From assembly GCF_007859815.1 (NCBI RefSeq), contig NZ_SJPH01000003.1, positions 466,369 to 530,368 of the forward strand: DNA of 64,000 nucleotides, given 5' to 3'. The translations under genes and the position numbers were made by a program. How positions within the stretch are numbered: the first letter of the stretch is position 1; each line of letters opens with the position of its first letter. Below are positions 45,101-52,675 of the stretch, in pieces. This DNA comes from Botrimarina hoheduenensis. GTDB lineage: Bacteria > Planctomycetota > Planctomycetia > Pirellulales > Lacipirellulaceae. Under the pieces are notes generated by a model. It searched no databases. It was not told where the DNA came from and worked only from the letters and a program-made list of their open reading frames with translations.

Positions 45101-48066
45101 GCGCCTACTCGCGCGAGACCGAGGTCATCAACCTCGACGCCCCGTACAGCCCCAGCCTCGGCACGGGCGACGTGGTCGCCAACGCCACCGCCCCCGCGCT
45201 CGCCACGGCAGGGCTCGGCACGCAAGTGATCCAGCCGGCGGTCGCGATCCCCGTGGAAGGATTCTCGATCTCGGAGCCGCTGGACGGCTACCTTGTTCGT
45301 CAGGCGGAACTCGATCCTGAGTTTGAACTCACCTTCGATCCCAACCCCAGCAGCCGACCAAGCTATCGCCCCAACAGCGATCGCCCGGCCGAGGGGAGCT
45401 ATCGCCCGGGCGGGGTAACCGGCAGCAAGTCGCCGCCGTTCACGCCGGGCTACGACGAACCGTTCGACGTGCTCCCCGAGCTGATCGAAAACCAGACGAC
45501 GCCCAACTATCGGGCGATGCACCTGCAGCGGCTGGCCAACCCGCTCTTGGCGTGGAACCCCCCGTCGCTGGGACCCGACGGCTTCCCCAGCAAGGGACAC
45601 GACCCCACACGGCCGGTGAACCCCTATCTGACCACCGACACGATCTCGCTCGACCTGACCTCGTTCAACGGCGTGAGCGACGCCGAGACCCAAGACCTGG
45701 ACGCCGAAGACCTGAACGTCACGCCCAACCCGGACGATGACGGAACCGTCTCCGGCACGCAGCGGAGCACGATTGCCGAAGGGCCTGAGGCGCGGCATCA
45801 GCTGAAGCGCGCTTTCCCGCCGGTGGGCGACGGTCGTAACGACACGCGCGTCACGCTCCAGTCGCAAGAGCGCGGCCTGCACCCCCTGGCCGCCGGCGAT
45901 CGCAACACACCGCTCCCGGCACGCAACGTCTGGTCGCAAGATCGCCCAACCGGGGCCGCCGAGATCCTGCTCGATCGCGGCATGTCGCTCGAGCTGTTCC
46001 AGAACAAAGAAGGCGTTGGGCGGAACCTCAATAACTTCAAGTTCGGTGGTGACGAAGCGATCGGCCGTTACAAAGAACACGCGATGGACTACCCGATCCG
46101 GCACAGCCTAGGGTTTGGTAATCGTGGGTTTGGAAAGTTCTACAGCTACCGCAATACCATCGCTGGGGTGAACTCCGACACGATCGACATCGATGGCGAC
46201 GCCGTTTCTGGTGATCTGGTGGGGGTCGATCAGATCGACACTTCCAACAACCGGGGCGAGGACGATGTCGCGCCGCCGGCGTTCCACTGGCCCAATCGGC
46301 CGTTCATCAGCGAGATGGAACTGCTGCAAGCGCCCGCGTGGAGCAGCTCACGGCTGCTGACCTACTACTCGGTCGCAACGCCCACGCTGCCGACGCAGCC
46401 CAACCCCTACGGCAACACGTTCAACGCCGCCAACAGCACCGCCGCCACCGAAGTCGAGGCGAACGCCGAACGCTGGGCGCGGCAGATGAATCCCTACGGT
46501 CATTTGCTCCCCTTCTTCCATACGGCGGCCGAACCGGCCCAAGCGGTGCAGAAAGCGGCGGTTGGCAGCACGGCTACCTTGCCCACGCCGCCACAGGTGG
46601 TGGCGTTTGGTGCGCCGCACTTCTATCGGCTGCTGGACTATGTGCACGTGCCCTCGCGCTTCGTGGGGACGGATAAGCTGCTCAACCCCGCGACGACAGC
46701 CTTTGGCGAAAGCTTCGTCAACACCGCCCTACCGACCACGCCCGGCGTTGAACCCGACGCGCGGTTGGGGCTGCTCGCACCGTTCAACCGGGTGGACAAC
46801 TACCGCGAACCGGGCCGCGTGAACTTCAACACGATGGTCGGCCGCCGCGACGCGGGCGAGGCCAACACCACCACCCCGACCGGTGCCGCCAAGGCGTCGC
46901 TCCACCTGGAGGACCTCTGGTCGGAGGTTTACGACGGCGTGATGCATCGCCGCCGCGACGGCAGCTACCTCGCCGACGCCAACAACGATGGCGTGCCCGA
47001 AACGCTCGGGCAGTTGGGCCATCTGGGCCCGGCGTGGCGCGACCTGGTGCTCAGCCGCCGTGGCTATGTGCAATCGACCTACAGTGCGGAAGGGGGCCAG
47101 ATCGCCGGGGCGAGACCCAGCTATGCTTCGCGGCTGCTGAATCCGCTTTACCCGACCTTCTTTGCCAATCCGCTCCGCGGGCCCGACAGCGGCAACCAGG
47201 TTCCCCTGGCGCAACTCCAGCAGTCGGGCGTCGATGCCTCATGGCTGCGAGCGCATCCGCTCAGCTCCGGAGCCGACAGCGCTTGGGGCGAACGCGGCCG
47301 CGACGACACCGTCAATGATAAGAGCGGACGCACAACCAATGCCTCGGATGGCATCGCGGACCTGGACGGCCAACTGGACGACGCCGGCGAGGCAGGCTCG
47401 GTCATGCTGCCCCTCGATAACACCACGCTGGGCGCTGTGCCGAACGCCGCATCGGGCGCACCCGGCAACCTGCCCGAGTTGCTCACCCAAGAGAACAGCT
47501 CACCCTTAGCGGCGGGCTTGTCTCGGCTTGGAGACGTTGTGCTTGCGCGGGCTGATACCGGTTTACCCGATTCGCTGCTATCTGCCCTTGCCACGGTTAG
47601 GAGTGAAAACAGCAATCGCGGCTGGTACGCTAAGCGCCTCTCGCCGGTGCCGTTGTTCTCGGGCGCTTCGCGCGAGCCGTCGCTCGACACCGAGCGTAAC
47701 GCCTCGTTCCGCTACAGCCCGCTCACGCGGCTGGCAAACCTCGCCACAAGCCGCTCGGGAGTGTTTGCCGTGTGGATCACGGTTGGTTACTTCGAGGTGC
47801 AGCCGGCGTACGAAAACCCGACGCTCGCGGCGCGGTACGGCATCAGCGCGACCCAGGCCACGCCGCTCGATCCGGTGCTCCGCGACAGCTTCCTCCGGAT
47901 CTACCAAGATGGTTACACTCTGGGGCAAGAACTCGACCTCGACACCGGACAAAACCGCCGCATGAAGGGCTTCTATCTGATCGATCGGACCCGACCGGTG
48001 GCGTTCAAGCCGGGCGACGACCTGAACGTGGAGAACGCTGTTCTCCTGCGGAGACGCGTGCAGTGA
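39193..48066 (+). CDS. Giant GspK-like pseudopilin tip protein (2957 aa)
   Basis: One uninterrupted frame of 2957 residues (a TTG start at 39187 adds two). A 38-residue basic leader ends RRG before VIMLVVLSMLVLFMLVGTTF. The +5 residue is Val, not Glu, a hallmark of GspK, the tip-forming minor pseudopilin. Near residue 600 lies LLVEDLDGRLNLNAHGS, resembling the GspK family's DxxGrxNLN motif. Asp/Asn-rich loops recur (DNDADGVPD near residue 573, DDDGDGLPDEGDE near 1015, LNGDGFFN near 1196, DANNDGVPE near 2597), suggesting bound calcium. Classical GspK is about 320 residues; this is nearly ten times longer. It is the fifth of five consecutive pilin-like genes and overlaps the next gene's start codon. 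Confidence 0.88.
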   Translation: MARKVTRRSVSWGPVSNDAALRRAVSPRRAPRPADRRGVIMLVVLSMLVLFMLVGTTFLITSGQYRTASRAIEKANRSTQQPADLLERALMQLLRDTNNRYSTARYHSLLRDLYGSDGFVGRIASPSQSDFLFGSINTNLRPRCAGVNLNTVSAVNATGTTQGQLVDLYVIDNTLATSPFADDNVVGLEIDDAGIPAAYTLSKTASYYNGCLLTLIEGPCAGQSVRVVDYDALTAPDGTTIVARLRVMAPSRNDGQSLAFGGPKAGGGAGIDWVLTDFLESATRGYAFMVNGRPLNGAGVGFNALAGPSRPVLTALEIDTVPNGDSVGVETALAPNYTQFRADRVGLLNPVAGIDPWAAGLSTANFLPLNTGTATPLYGGAMGPGDADESYDAADYQNLFLALQPPQPRPRGRVVRDFGTVNARGETDPEEVEAYYQSAGAAAPLRMDLDDLPIPSFHRPALVNFWFHRLMNSPWLANEIGDVNERARAIMRPYESSANANTAAAITAIKRKFILRPLREDHPSFDGSNPLSRYAQTALAGAINGNVVNTSIGNQITFPYWEAAGPWDVDNDADGVPDSVWIDMGLPVQKTEDGRFYKPLVALLVEDLDGRLNLNAHGSIDHFVQDDLDPSFGGFVNANLAQDYNNQRPLQTSNQLPPGSGWGPADITLRPVLSPELPLADALGVASYNAVNAPNGLIGNPQYDDYARLLMGRPNPRAANLPRAVASSVAGGMPWGRYGVAVTSGSGLELVWPGISANRDVFGASGLNSSTLDRLAAYDFYGWPQFAPPVASAVLSASSALSRVNLLRLGVGLPSAFGELPDLRGRYATGLSVASGRISEPLRDLSTESLLSKDTATPIGIIGPLATDSPYELNLSGDTRRLPPESIAQVNTSYATVAPVNDDAPFSPAELERLLRAYDADAAALPDRLWNVVDAFAPEKVVVQTAIATGDINADNFPAFSPGILQRVVAESQAALNRRLVTTESWDVPAPNENWTQRCLLGADGLPGQPNFDDDGDGLPDEGDELNVTGRTFPACDDYDVVMGALPPANARITDYLRYRVVLELRRKGVILPGTQPIEVDRLVNNVMFGPGVTPAPNGTNLGASPWRTITAGAGGPATFGGMLAPEVLAGKKMDLNRPFGDGRDNGDGLDTDTNGAVDDLQELEAGVDPLMNGIVDEPGEAGEPYIVGGGFLDLNGDGFFNATSDRLWEEDINLDGDVLDPGEFTQFNHVGGEDVNGSGTYIGTARIVDDARLARQLYARHLYCLMLLVSDENYLAPYDPNDLQVQKYLDPNTPGSVANQIFVALRDNPPAGYSGTPLQDARRIAMRKLTCRQIAQWAINTVDMRDPDAIQSEFEYDENPWDGWNVTDTLHQRVYPLDGDAATDENYTQFRPVTAAGFGPVQAEFTANRGRTNPNGTPITNDPASAYAYEQTRGVVWGAERPELLLTEGLAWHDRRLHDEDINDPDSGAPTSEEEKRQEGTDDRGKVSTVDPDPDDDLDQILKPVGPTFVEVYNPWDEGSQKPAELYRDPRYVPRRDRASNIVEGVLLDRLSNSAGLALTPEGNLNPSGTPQTSPVWRMICVETHPLVRNTTISKRDLTSVYPTGPREKEVELSDDPPLDAARNNDLYLGVTIENTPWIYSTDKVDPRAPQTPLISPSTLSFWNQRRRAVTVAPDSAFRQRAGVLEAEYVNPDPDFPSFSREAQPYRPRRDADYLAEVRISNPGLGLGESGSSASDVRIVERRRLIKPDEFIEKAFYFAGAPGTEYDNNLGALRDLATDPGVRIPHLFYELEYPSGVATRAVVDELLLDQGTAGAPDRKIDLDDMGLQAIEPTSTPSIDKLRVHASRFVVLDEFDGDLDGNTQETTPLAPILPGRYGVIGHPGAIYAKDSSTPGVKRDVTLENRYTTLLSRPKDLSDQIGFDANNLDRPAMRRIELIPSPDPADHQIVVRHNGGVTDETSAGRLYTGGRAYSRETEVINLDAPYSPSLGTGDVVANATAPALATAGLGTQVIQPAVAIPVEGFSISEPLDGYLVRQAELDPEFELTFDPNPSSRPSYRPNSDRPAEGSYRPGGVTGSKSPPFTPGYDEPFDVLPELIENQTTPNYRAMHLQRLANPLLAWNPPSLGPDGFPSKGHDPTRPVNPYLTTDTISLDLTSFNGVSDAETQDLDAEDLNVTPNPDDDGTVSGTQRSTIAEGPEARHQLKRAFPPVGDGRNDTRVTLQSQERGLHPLAAGDRNTPLPARNVWSQDRPTGAAEILLDRGMSLELFQNKEGVGRNLNNFKFGGDEAIGRYKEHAMDYPIRHSLGFGNRGFGKFYSYRNTIAGVNSDTIDIDGDAVSGDLVGVDQIDTSNNRGEDDVAPPAFHWPNRPFISEMELLQAPAWSSSRLLTYYSVATPTLPTQPNPYGNTFNAANSTAATEVEANAERWARQMNPYGHLLPFFHTAAEPAQAVQKAAVGSTATLPTPPQVVAFGAPHFYRLLDYVHVPSRFVGTDKLLNPATTAFGESFVNTALPTTPGVEPDARLGLLAPFNRVDNYREPGRVNFNTMVGRRDAGEANTTTPTGAAKASLHLEDLWSEVYDGVMHRRRDGSYLADANNDGVPETLGQLGHLGPAWRDLVLSRRGYVQSTYSAEGGQIAGARPSYASRLLNPLYPTFFANPLRGPDSGNQVPLAQLQQSGVDASWLRAHPLSSGADSAWGERGRDDTVNDKSGRTTNASDGIADLDGQLDDAGEAGSVMLPLDNTTLGAVPNAASGAPGNLPELLTQENSSPLAAGLSRLGDVVLARADTGLPDSLLSALATVRSENSNRGWYAKRLSPVPLFSGASREPSLDTERNASFRYSPLTRLANLATSRSGVFAVWITVGYFEVQPAYENPTLAARYGISATQATPLDPVLRDSFLRIYQDGYTLGQELDLDTGQNRRMKGFYLIDRTRPVAFKPGDDLNVENAVLLRRRVQ

Positions 48067-48617
48067 GCAGCGGCAACGGAGCGAAAAATCCGCGTAGCAC
48101 CGCGAAAGAATCGGTGGTGGGGCCGCTGCTGATGATGGCCTTGCTGGTGGGTGGGGCCCTGATCGCGGAACGCTTTACCCGGCGCACCACGCCCGTGGTG
48201 GGGACCTCTTTGCCGCCGCTCAACCTGGTGGAAGGGTGGACCAACGGCTCGTCGGCCCAACCGATCGACCCGAGCACGCTGGTCGGCAGACCGATCGTGA
48301 TCGACGCGTGGGCCACCTGGTGCGGGCCCTGTCGGGCGGCGATGCCCCGTTTGGCCGAGGCGCACAGCCGGTGGTCACCGCGCGGTGTGGCGTTTGTGGG
48401 ACTGACCGACGAAGACAGCTCACGAAAGGCGCAGATCGAATATTTTGCCCGCAGCGTGCCGGGCTTCACCTGGCCGATCGGCTACGGTGCCGGAACCCTA
48501 TTCCAAGCGCTCGGCGTGCGCCAGCTGCCGACCCTGCTGCTGTTCGACGCCCAGGGGCGCGGCGTGTGGCGCGGCCATAGCGTCGAAGAGTTGGAATCCC
48601 AGCTCGAACGGCTGTAA
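48063..48617 (+). CDS. Membrane-anchored TlpA-like thioredoxin
   Basis: A 184-residue protein. The start is the GTG at 48063, overlapping the TGA of the giant gene (GTGA, 48063-48066). A short N-terminal segment is followed by a transmembrane anchor (about residues 19-35) and an extracytoplasmic thioredoxin-like domain with the active site WATWCGPC (C87, C90) and a later cis-Pro region (RQLPTLLLF). It would reduce or isomerise disulfides of exported proteins, plausibly those of the pilin-like proteins encoded upstream. Translational coupling supports co-expression with the giant pseudopilin. Confidence 0.88.
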   Translation: MSSGNGAKNPRSTAKESVVGPLLMMALLVGGALIAERFTRRTTPVVGTSLPPLNLVEGWTNGSSAQPIDPSTLVGRPIVIDAWATWCGPCRAAMPRLAEAHSRWSPRGVAFVGLTDEDSSRKAQIEYFARSVPGFTWPIGYGAGTLFQALGVRQLPTLLLFDAQGRGVWRGHSVEELESQLERL

Positions 48618-48699
48618 GGCGGATCGCCCCGCCTGAACCGATGCACCAAACCTGAACCGGTGCGCGCATCGGTCCTGGTACAGCGTGCAGCGCGAGGTT

Positions 48700-48736
48700 C
48701 CCCTCCTCCAAAGGGAGGCGAGGCACGGGGAGGTGG
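48700..48736 (+). repeat. Dispersed palindromic element, copy 3
   Basis: CCCCTCCTCC, AAAG and GGAGGCGAGG, then CAC and GGGGAGGTGG. The order matches copy 1, with two changes in the second arm. It lies between the thioredoxin and transglutaminase-like genes. Confidence 0.75.
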
Positions 48737-48768
48737 CAATAACCGGGGGGTACACGGCCGGCGACGCG

Positions 48769-49809
48769 CTACTCTTCCACGATCTCGCGGACGTACTTCA
48801 CGCGCGGTTTGCCGCCGCCGGGCAAGGGGCGGCCGGTGAGATAGTCGCTCGCGTAACGCAGGCGTTCGCGCGGGCGTTCGGGCACGCGGAAACTGTCGCC
48901 GCGCTGGAGCACCGTTCGGGCGATCGGCATCCCGCCAAATGCCGGCGTGCCGGCGCTCTCGGCGGGAAACCATTCGCCGCCAAACTCGTCTCCGCCTGTG
49001 GCCCGCTCGAGCCAGAACTCGGGATAGCAGTGGTCGTGAACCCACACCAGTCGCGCAGGCACACCGATCGCGCGGCAAAGCCCCACAAACAACGCGCTGC
49101 GGCCGTGGCAGTCGGCGATGCCGTCGTCCAGTGTCGTTAGCGCGCTGGTGTCGGGGCCCTCGGCGTAATCGATCGTCGAGAGCACGTGCTCGTAGAGTGC
49201 TTCGACGCGGCCCCAGTCGTCTGGTTCTTTGCCGACAGACTCGGCATCGGCCAGCACGCTCTCGGCTAAGCGCCTCAGCCGAGAATTGCGCGCCTCGATC
49301 ATCGGGCTGGGCCCGACAAAGCGTTTGAGCGCGGTCGGGGGACGGCGGGGGATGCTGAGCAAAGCCGCCGCCGCTTCTTCGGGCGGATTGACCAGGTGGA
49401 TGGTGACCTCGCAGGTCACGAGCGCACGGGCTTCGACCCCGGCCGGCAGACGCGGGATCGAGACCATCATCTGTCGCACCCCACCGCCGGGCAGGTCACG
49501 ATAGGCAACGTCGGCCACCTCGGGCGAGAAATCTTCGTTCACCACGCGCACGGACTGCCAAGGGCAGTCCAGCGGGAGCGTGACAATCGCCAGGATATCG
49601 GCACAGGGGCCCCGCGAGGCCGTGATCAGCGCCCCCACCCGATAGAGCTGCGTCTGCTGCTCGCCCAGGCGGACCGGATCGATCGCGACCGCCGGCTCGC
49701 CCGCGGAACGCTTGGCGGCAACGGGGGTGACCCCCCCCAGCGCGATGAGGCCCACCAAGAGCGGGGCGAGAACGAGTCGTTGGCTTTGCTGAAGAGACCG
49801 GGCAAACAT
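48769..49809 (-). CDS. Transglutaminase-like (cysteine protease fold) exported protein
   Basis: A 346-residue protein with an N-terminal hydrophobic signal (about residues 13-30). A beta-rich domain occupies the middle, and the C-terminal part is a transglutaminase-core domain. Its motif DGIADCHGRSALFVGLCRAI supplies C234, and WVHDHCYPEFWLE supplies H258/H260. The position of the usual third-residue Asp reads WFPAES, with Glu in place of Asp. Bacterial members may be proteases or peptide-bond-modifying enzymes; the substrate is unknown. A TAGAGT hexamer lies 6 nt upstream of the ATG, and a GGAGGT directly abuts the start, too close to act as a normal ribosome-binding site. Confidence 0.85.
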   Translation of the reverse strand: MFARSLQQSQRLVLAPLLVGLIALGGVTPVAAKRSAGEPAVAIDPVRLGEQQTQLYRVGALITASRGPCADILAIVTLPLDCPWQSVRVVNEDFSPEVADVAYRDLPGGGVRQMMVSIPRLPAGVEARALVTCEVTIHLVNPPEEAAAALLSIPRRPPTALKRFVGPSPMIEARNSRLRRLAESVLADAESVGKEPDDWGRVEALYEHVLSTIDYAEGPDTSALTTLDDGIADCHGRSALFVGLCRAIGVPARLVWVHDHCYPEFWLERATGGDEFGGEWFPAESAGTPAFGGMPIARTVLQRGDSFRVPERPRERLRYASDYLTGRPLPGGGKPRVKYVREIVEE

Positions 49810-49815
49810 ACCTCC

Positions 49816-49821
49816 ACTCTA
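49816..49821 (-). promoter_or_regulatory. -10-like hexamer TAGAGT upstream of the transglutaminase-like gene
   Basis: TAGAGT is separated from the ATG by GGAGGT (6 nt). The zero distance between GGAGGT and the ATG argues against conventional Shine-Dalgarno initiation and for a leaderless start. Confidence 0.4.
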
Positions 49822-49942
49822 CGCTACCCAGGCCCCGTCCGGTCACGGAGGGGCCGTAAAAAAGCGAGCGACCTCGCCACCCCGCGGTCAGGACCGACGC
49901 GGAGCGGCGAGGCCGCCGGATTGGGAGGTTGTCGCGGTCGGC

Positions 49943-50338
49943 TCAGTTAGCCGGCCCCGGATCGATCATGCCGCCTGTGCTGGGCGAGCCCAGGTAGGCC
50001 CCGCCGTTGTCGTACGACGGCATGCTGTAGGAGCCGTCGACGCAACTCGGGCAGCCGCTGTCCATCATCGGAACGCTGCCATAACCGTAGGTCTGCACCA
50101 TCGGGTCATAGCCGCAACCGGCGTCGTAAGCGACGGGCATCGGGTTGTAAGCGCAGCTCATGTCCGCCATGGGTGCCGGGGCGGCCATCGCCAGCGGGGC
50201 GGGGATCGCCGCGGCCGAACCACCGCCGCAGTAGGCACCACGGCACAGCGTGTCTCTTAGTCTCCGGCAGCAACCGCAGCCGGTGAGGCTGGTCGCGGTA
50301 ACCGCGACAGCCAGCAGCATCAGGGCATTCTTCTTCAT
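49943..50338 (-). CDS. Small Cys-rich lipoprotein
   Basis: A 131-residue protein with a signal peptide and lipobox (SLTGC, Cys at about residue 21), so probably lipid-anchored. The mature part begins CGCCRRLRDTLCRGAYCGG and contains nine cysteines overall, with later Met/Tyr/Gly/Pro-rich stretches. The CCRRLRD-type start recurs in short planctomycete lipoproteins. Function unknown; the cysteines could bind metal or form disulfides. Confidence 0.75.
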   Translation of the reverse strand: MKKNALMLLAVAVTATSLTGCGCCRRLRDTLCRGAYCGGGSAAAIPAPLAMAAPAPMADMSCAYNPMPVAYDAGCGYDPMVQTYGYGSVPMMDSGCPSCVDGSYSMPSYDNGGAYLGSPSTGGMIDPGPAN

Positions 50339-50686
50339 TGCACGGCTCCTCGGGCGGGAGCGGTGGCGGACTCTTCGCCCGGAGCGGGCGAAACGGCTCC
50401 GACACCGCGATGTCGCTTGTTTGTGTCGAGCCGTTTGCTTGGGAGGGCGACGGCTCGCGGGGCGACGGGGGGTGGTTGGCGCTCGCGCTGGCGATGCAGC
50501 CGCGAAACACTACCCCACTCCACGCGATGTGCAAATCAAACCGTTGTTTTTTTTCAACAAGGGTCCGGCACGACGGTGGTGGGCATGCTACGTTTTCGCG
50601 CCGGAGATCTACTCCCGACAGATACCCTCGTGCGCGGACCGCTGTGCGGACCGCCCGCCCCCCTCCCAACCCGCATCATCGGACCG

Positions 50687-51697
50687 ATGCTACTAAGCCC
50701 GTCACACCGTCAGTTCGTTACGCACCTCGGTCTGTTTGCCGCGCTGCTCTATGCGCCGTTGGCCGCTGCGGAGGCGCTCCGCGCAGGCGATCGCGTGCTG
50801 TTGGTAAGCACCCGACCCGTCGGCTGCGCTACCGAAGCCGCGACGCTCGCCACCGGTGTCGAAGGGGCCGAGTACACCGGCTGCTGGAACGCGGTTGATG
50901 CCCCGGCAACGCTGGCAACGCTGGACCCCAGCACGCCGACCATTTTTTATGTGCACGGCAATCGGATCGAGCCGTCCGACGCCCGCGTCCGCGGGCTAGC
51001 GGTCTACCGCCGCCTCGTGGCGTGCGCCGCCGATGACCGGCCGATACAGTTTGTGATCTTTTCCTGGTGCTCGGAGAAAGAGCGGGGCCTGTTGCGTGAT
51101 TATCGCGTCAAAGCAGCACGCACCCGACCGGTTGCCTGGCAACTCGCCTGGACGATCGATCGCCTTCCCGCTTCAACCCCGGTTGGGTTGCTCGGCTACA
51201 GCTACGGTGCCCGAGTTTGCAGCGGAACGGCGCACCTGATGGGCGGCGGCTCGCTCTCGGGACTCACCTACTCCCCCTCGACGGAGTGCGCAGGGTGTCG
51301 CCGTCCGCTGCGGGCCGTCTACCTGGCCGCGGCGATGGACGCCTGCTGGTTATCGCCCCGCAGCTACCATGGCCAAGCCCTCGAGCGGCTTGAATCGCTG
51401 CTGGTGACGCTCGATCCGCGTGATCCCGCGATGAAGTTTTATAAGTTCGTCCCGCGACTGGCCGATCCTCCGGCACTGGGCGACGTCGGTCCGCAGGGGC
51501 TCGACGCCGCTTACGCCGCGCGGGTCTGCACACTGAACGTTGCATCGGCAGTTGGACACAGCCACGATCTGTACCGCTACCTGGCGGCACCGGGCGTGAT
51601 GCCGGCGGCCTGGCGTCGGTTAACCTTTGCGGATGCGGCCAGCTTGCCGACGCCGACGCTTGCCGCGGCTTCCAGCCACGCCGGTGACGGCGCATAG
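50687..51697 (+). CDS. Exported alpha/beta-fold serine hydrolase
   Basis: A 336-residue protein started at the ATG at 50687; the longer frame back to 50363 lacks a plausible N-terminus. A signal peptide (HLGLFAALLYAPLAAAEA) ends near residue 27. TIFYVHGNRIEP provides the HG oxyanion-hole region, and GLLGYSYGAR provides the nucleophile elbow, with Ser172. The rest fits an alpha/beta hydrolase of unspecified esterase or lipase type; a final SAVGHSHDLYRYL segment may supply the catalytic His. Substrate unknown. Confidence 0.8.
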   Translation: MLLSPSHRQFVTHLGLFAALLYAPLAAAEALRAGDRVLLVSTRPVGCATEAATLATGVEGAEYTGCWNAVDAPATLATLDPSTPTIFYVHGNRIEPSDARVRGLAVYRRLVACAADDRPIQFVIFSWCSEKERGLLRDYRVKAARTRPVAWQLAWTIDRLPASTPVGLLGYSYGARVCSGTAHLMGGGSLSGLTYSPSTECAGCRRPLRAVYLAAAMDACWLSPRSYHGQALERLESLLVTLDPRDPAMKFYKFVPRLADPPALGDVGPQGLDAAYAARVCTLNVASAVGHSHDLYRYLAAPGVMPAAWRRLTFADAASLPTPTLAAASSHAGDGA

Positions 51698-51761
51698 TGA
51701 CGGGGCTAACACGACGGTGCACCCCCGCCCCGCCGCTCGCTCCGCTTGCCAATGCCCTGCC

Positions 51762-52649
51762 GTGTCTGATCGCCAAGCCTACCTCAACGGCACCTGGTCC
51801 CCCGACACCGGGCTGGCGATTCCGGTAAACGATCCGGGCTTCGCTCTGGGCGTAACCATCACCGAGCGGCTGCGGACCTTCAACGGCAAGGTCTGGCGAC
51901 AAGCGGAGCATGTCCGCCGCTTACGCCGCTCGGCCGAGATCGTCGGGATCAACCCGACCGTGGCCGACGAGATCGACGCCGCGATCACCGAATACCAGCG
52001 CCGACACGAGCCGTTGCGAGCCGAAGGGGATGATTGGGCGATCGTCGCGTTCGCCACGCCCGGAGGTGACGAGCCCACACGCTGCGTTCACGGGTTCCCC
52101 CTCCCCTTTCGCGGATGGGCCGCGCAATTCACGGCGGGGGTGAGTGTCTGGCTGAGCGATCATCGGCAGACGCCCGAGAACTGCTGGCCTGCCGAACTGA
52201 AATGCCGCAGCCGCATGCATTACTATCTGGCCGATCAACAAGCGCAGCAGCACGAACCGGGTTCCCGCGCGCTGCTGCTAGATCAAGACGGTTTTGTGGG
52301 CGAGGCCTCGACCGCCAACGTGGTGATCTACAATGCCCGGGAGGGGATCGTCTCGCCACGAATGGAAAAGGTGCTCCCCGGCGTGAGCGTGGCGGCGCTG
52401 CGCGAGCTTGCCCTGCAACACGGCGTGCCGTTCAGCGAACGCGACCTAACGATCGATGAACTGCGGGCGGCGGAGGAAGTGTGGCTCGCTAGCACTTCGA
52501 TCTGCCTGCTCCCGGTCGTGCGCTGCGATGGTCAGCCGATCGGTTCGGGCCGGCCGGGCCCCGGCTATGCGCAGCTGCTCGGTGCCTGGAACGAGGCGGT
52601 CGGGCTCGATGTCGCCGAGCAGGCGCGCCGCCGCGCCGGCTTGATCTGA
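51762..52649 (+). CDS. Class IV (branched-chain/D-amino acid) PLP aminotransferase
   Basis: A 295-residue fold-type IV PLP enzyme. The GTG at 51762 is preferred because VSDRQAYLNGTWSPDTGLAI is the expected N-terminus (YLNG opening) and the length then fits the family. The PLP-binding Lys is K147 in AELKCRSRMHYYLADQQA, followed by the GFVGEASTANVVIY phosphate-binding region, then LPGVSVAALRELA and ASTSICLLPVV. Members include branched-chain aminotransferase, D-alanine aminotransferase and aminodeoxychorismate lyase; the sequence does not decide among them by eye. Confidence 0.9.
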   Translation: MSDRQAYLNGTWSPDTGLAIPVNDPGFALGVTITERLRTFNGKVWRQAEHVRRLRRSAEIVGINPTVADEIDAAITEYQRRHEPLRAEGDDWAIVAFATPGGDEPTRCVHGFPLPFRGWAAQFTAGVSVWLSDHRQTPENCWPAELKCRSRMHYYLADQQAQQHEPGSRALLLDQDGFVGEASTANVVIYNAREGIVSPRMEKVLPGVSVAALRELALQHGVPFSERDLTIDELRAAEEVWLASTSICLLPVVRCDGQPIGSGRPGPGYAQLLGAWNEAVGLDVAEQARRRAGLI

Positions 52650-52675
52650 TTCCCTTTCTGCAACAGGCAGCCGTT

